Position numbers and translations under genes: made by a program | Shown here: one piece after another, positions 6,342-7,660 of the stretch | How the letters are laid out: every line of letters starts with the position of its first letter | How positions within the stretch are numbered: the first letter of the stretch is position 1 | NCBI GenBank assembly: GCA_023266715.1 | Contig: JAHFPK010000130.1 | Location: 1-7,660 of the forward strand | Reading direction: 5' to 3' | DNA from: Hyphomicrobiales bacterium | GTDB taxonomy: Bacteria > Pseudomonadota > Alphaproteobacteria > Rhizobiales > Aestuariivirgaceae | Length of the DNA: 7,660 nt | The notes under the pieces: model-generated | The model's input: the letters and a program-made list of their open reading frames with translations, nothing else | What the model was told of the DNA's origin: nothing | Database searches by the model: none

Positions 6342-7130
6342 TTAGGCTCCCCCGAAGAGGGCGGCGCGCTTTTCGCGGAATGCCGCGAGGCCGGTTTTTA
6401 GTTCGGGACCGCCTGCAACGGCCAAGCCGGCCAGGGCTTCCAAGGTGCGTTCGACCTCTTCGCCCTCGGCGGCGTTGATCAGCATTTTGGTGAGTGAGGT
6501 AGCAAGTGGACCACGGATGGCGAGTTGCGACGCCATTTGCTTAGCTGCGGCGAGGCTTTCGCCTTTGGGCACGACGGAATCAACGATACCAAGCCTGAGG
6601 GCTTCTTCGCCTGAAAATGTTTCTCCGAGCAGCGCCATGCGGCGGACGATTTGTGAGCCGAAGCGGCGGACGGTGCGCTGGGTTCCGGACCAACCAGGAA
6701 TGATGCCGAGGCCGGTTTCAGGGGAGCCGAGTTTCACATGGGACTCGGCAATGCGGAAATCGGCCGTCGCTGCAAGTTCAAGCCCGCCACCTAAAGTGTG
6801 GCCGTTGAGCGCAGCAATGAGAGGCACGCGCAGGCGGGCCAGCGCATCAAAGGCGCGGTGGCCGTGACGCACCCAGGCCATGCCGAAATTTTCCGGGGAC
6901 CATTTGCTCCAGGCTTCAATGTCGCCGCCGGCACAGAAGGATTTTTCGCCCTCGCCTTTTATGATGCAGCAGCGGATGACCTCCATGCTATCAACCACAT
7001 GGGCGGCGCGTTCCAAGCCGAGCACCATTTCATAATCCAGCGCATTGAGTTTTTCAGGCCGCGCGATTGTTATGATGGCCAGATGTGCTTGAAAGTTCAG
7101 ATTGATGCGCTTGTCGCCGGTATCAGACAT
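6342..7130 (-). CDS. Enoyl-CoA hydratase/isomerase family protein (crotonase)
   Basis: Crotonase-fold enzyme of 262 residues, the usual length; family members hydrate, isomerise or hydrolyse acyl-CoA thioesters in the cytoplasm. The N-terminal ARPEKLNALD (23-32) is the typical ARPxxxNAL entry. The oxyanion-hole elements are SFCAGGDI (64-71) and LNGHTLGGGLELA (108-120). Both glutamates used by true enoyl-CoA hydratases are present, Glu118 in GGLELA and Glu138 in SPETGLG, followed by GWSGTQR (146-152). A genuine hydratase is thus likely, although the crotonase family is functionally diverse. The ATG at 7130 lies within the end of the CoA-transferase gene (8-bp overlap). No strong ribosome site sits at normal distance, so coupled translation is probable. 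The ALDH remnant follows after 2 bp. The context suggests degradation of an organic acid through CoA thioesters. Confidence 0.92.
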   Translation of the reverse strand: MSDTGDKRINLNFQAHLAIITIARPEKLNALDYEMVLGLERAAHVVDSMEVIRCCIIKGEGEKSFCAGGDIEAWSKWSPENFGMAWVRHGHRAFDALARLRVPLIAALNGHTLGGGLELAATADFRIAESHVKLGSPETGLGIIPGWSGTQRTVRRFGSQIVRRMALLGETFSGEEALRLGIVDSVVPKGESLAAAKQMASQLAIRGPLATSLTKMLINAAEGEEVERTLEALAGLAVAGGPELKTGLAAFREKRAALFGGA

Positions 7131-7660
7131 GGTATTTCAGTCCCATCCTTGTGGGTTCGAACAATGCAGGGCTCATCGGCTTCATTTTAGGAGAAATGAT
7201 GAGGGGGAATTCGGCCTGATCAAGAATGTTTGATTGCAGCTCAACGCCGGGGGCAATTTCCGTGACAACAACGCCTTCACTCGTGAGCTTCATCACGCAG
7301 CGTTCGGTGATGTAGGTTATGACCTGGCCCTGCATGACGGCGCGTTTTCCTGAGAAGGAAATCTGCTCCACCTCGCGCAACAGTTTCTTGACTTTGCCTT
7401 CTTTTTCAATGCGCAGCTTGCCATCTCTGATTTCCATTTTGGCGCCCGCATTGAAGAAGCCGGAATAGACAATTTTTTTTGCCCGCGAGGTGATGTCGAC
7501 AAAGCCGCCGGCACCGGCGGTGACATGGGGCCTTAAGCCGAGTTTTGAAACATTGACGGAGCCATGGGAGTCGATCTGCAGGAAGGAGAGCAGGGCGCAG
7601 TCAAATCCTGCGGCCTGAAAGTAAGTGAACTGGGAAGGCGACGCTATAATGGCTTCGGCG
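7123..7660 (-). CDS. Acyl-CoA:acetate/3-ketoacid CoA transferase (YdiF/Pct type), C-terminal 178 residues only
   Basis: The frame is open from the right edge (first full codon at 7659) to a TGA at 7125-7123. It matches the C-terminal third of single-chain family I CoA transferases such as propionate CoA-transferase and E. coli YdiF (about 520-530 residues). Recognisable segments in order are AEAIIASPSQFTYF, VNVSKLG, TAGAGGFVDITSRAKKI, EGKVKKLLREVEQISFSGK, YITERCVMKLT, VVVTEIAPGVEL and PLIISPKMKPM. The catalytic Glu of the family, which forms the glutamyl-CoA intermediate, would lie just upstream of the window. Its role would be moving CoA from a donor thioester to a free carboxylic acid in the cytoplasm. 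It overlaps the hydratase gene by 8 bp, so the two are co-transcribed. An internal ATG at 7437 is not the start, because the homology continues upstream of it without a break. Confidence 0.92.
   Translation of the reverse strand, partial: AEAIIASPSQFTYFQAAGFDCALLSFLQIDSHGSVNVSKLGLRPHVTAGAGGFVDITSRAKKIVYSGFFNAGAKMEIRDGKLRIEKEGKVKKLLREVEQISFSGKRAVMQGQVITYITERCVMKLTSEGVVVTEIAPGVELQSNILDQAEFPLIISPKMKPMSPALFEPTRMGLKYHV

Noticed and set aside
7123..7437. A free-standing 104-residue gene starting at the ATG at 7437
   Set aside because: The same frame is open to the right edge and continues CoA-transferase family sequence (VNVSKLG, TAGAGGFVDITS), so this is an internal Met of a larger gene.
1..7660. 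Insertion sequence, phage, CRISPR, tRNA/rRNA or defence system
   Set aside because: No transposase or integrase motif, terminal inverted repeats, spaced direct repeats, tRNA-like cloverleaf or nuclease/toxin gene was seen. The recognisable genes are all transport and metabolism.

Overview
The window looks like alphaproteobacterial chromosome, probably Hyphomicrobiales (Rhizobium/Mesorhizobium/Ochrobactrum/Brucella-like). This rests on moderate G+C by eye, the style of the sugar-transport operon and the protein sequences, so it is an inference. All genes I can support lie on the minus strand and read from the right end of the window to the left. There is no RNA gene, CRISPR array, insertion sequence or phage gene that I can recognise.

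Layout in transcription order. (1) 7660-6046 is a compact acyl-CoA cluster: the 3' part of a single-chain acetate/acyl-CoA transferase (YdiF/Pct type), a crotonase-family enoyl-CoA hydratase overlapping it by 8 bp, and, 2 bp further on, an aldehyde dehydrogenase that has lost its whole middle and survives as 97 codons. (2) A 57-bp gap carries a strong imperfect hairpin (6041-6013). (3) 5988-1797 is a complete CUT1 sugar ABC importer: periplasmic binding protein of the glucose/mannose (GtsA-like) type, intercistronic hairpin, MalF-type permease, MalG-type permease (4-bp overlap) and a MalK/UgpC-type ATPase. (4) 1800-1562 looks like the wreck of a short-chain dehydrogenase (SDR), starting on the ATPase stop codon and ending 7 bp before the next gene. 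(5) 1554-1 is an uninterrupted GMC-family flavin dehydrogenase (choline/alcohol dehydrogenase-like) that runs off the left edge.

How it fits together. The importer brings in a sugar or sugar-like compound. A GMC dehydrogenase, an ALDH and an SDR would be natural oxidising partners for an alcohol or polyol, and the CoA-transferase plus crotonase could take a resulting acid to CoA-thioester level. Two of the three dehydrogenases now appear to be dead, so any such pathway is probably broken, or completed elsewhere, in this strain.

I found no convincing undescribed biological system. The observations most worth checking are the two internally deleted dehydrogenase genes in one otherwise intact locus, and the hairpin that occupies the only space where the importer operon could have its own promoter.
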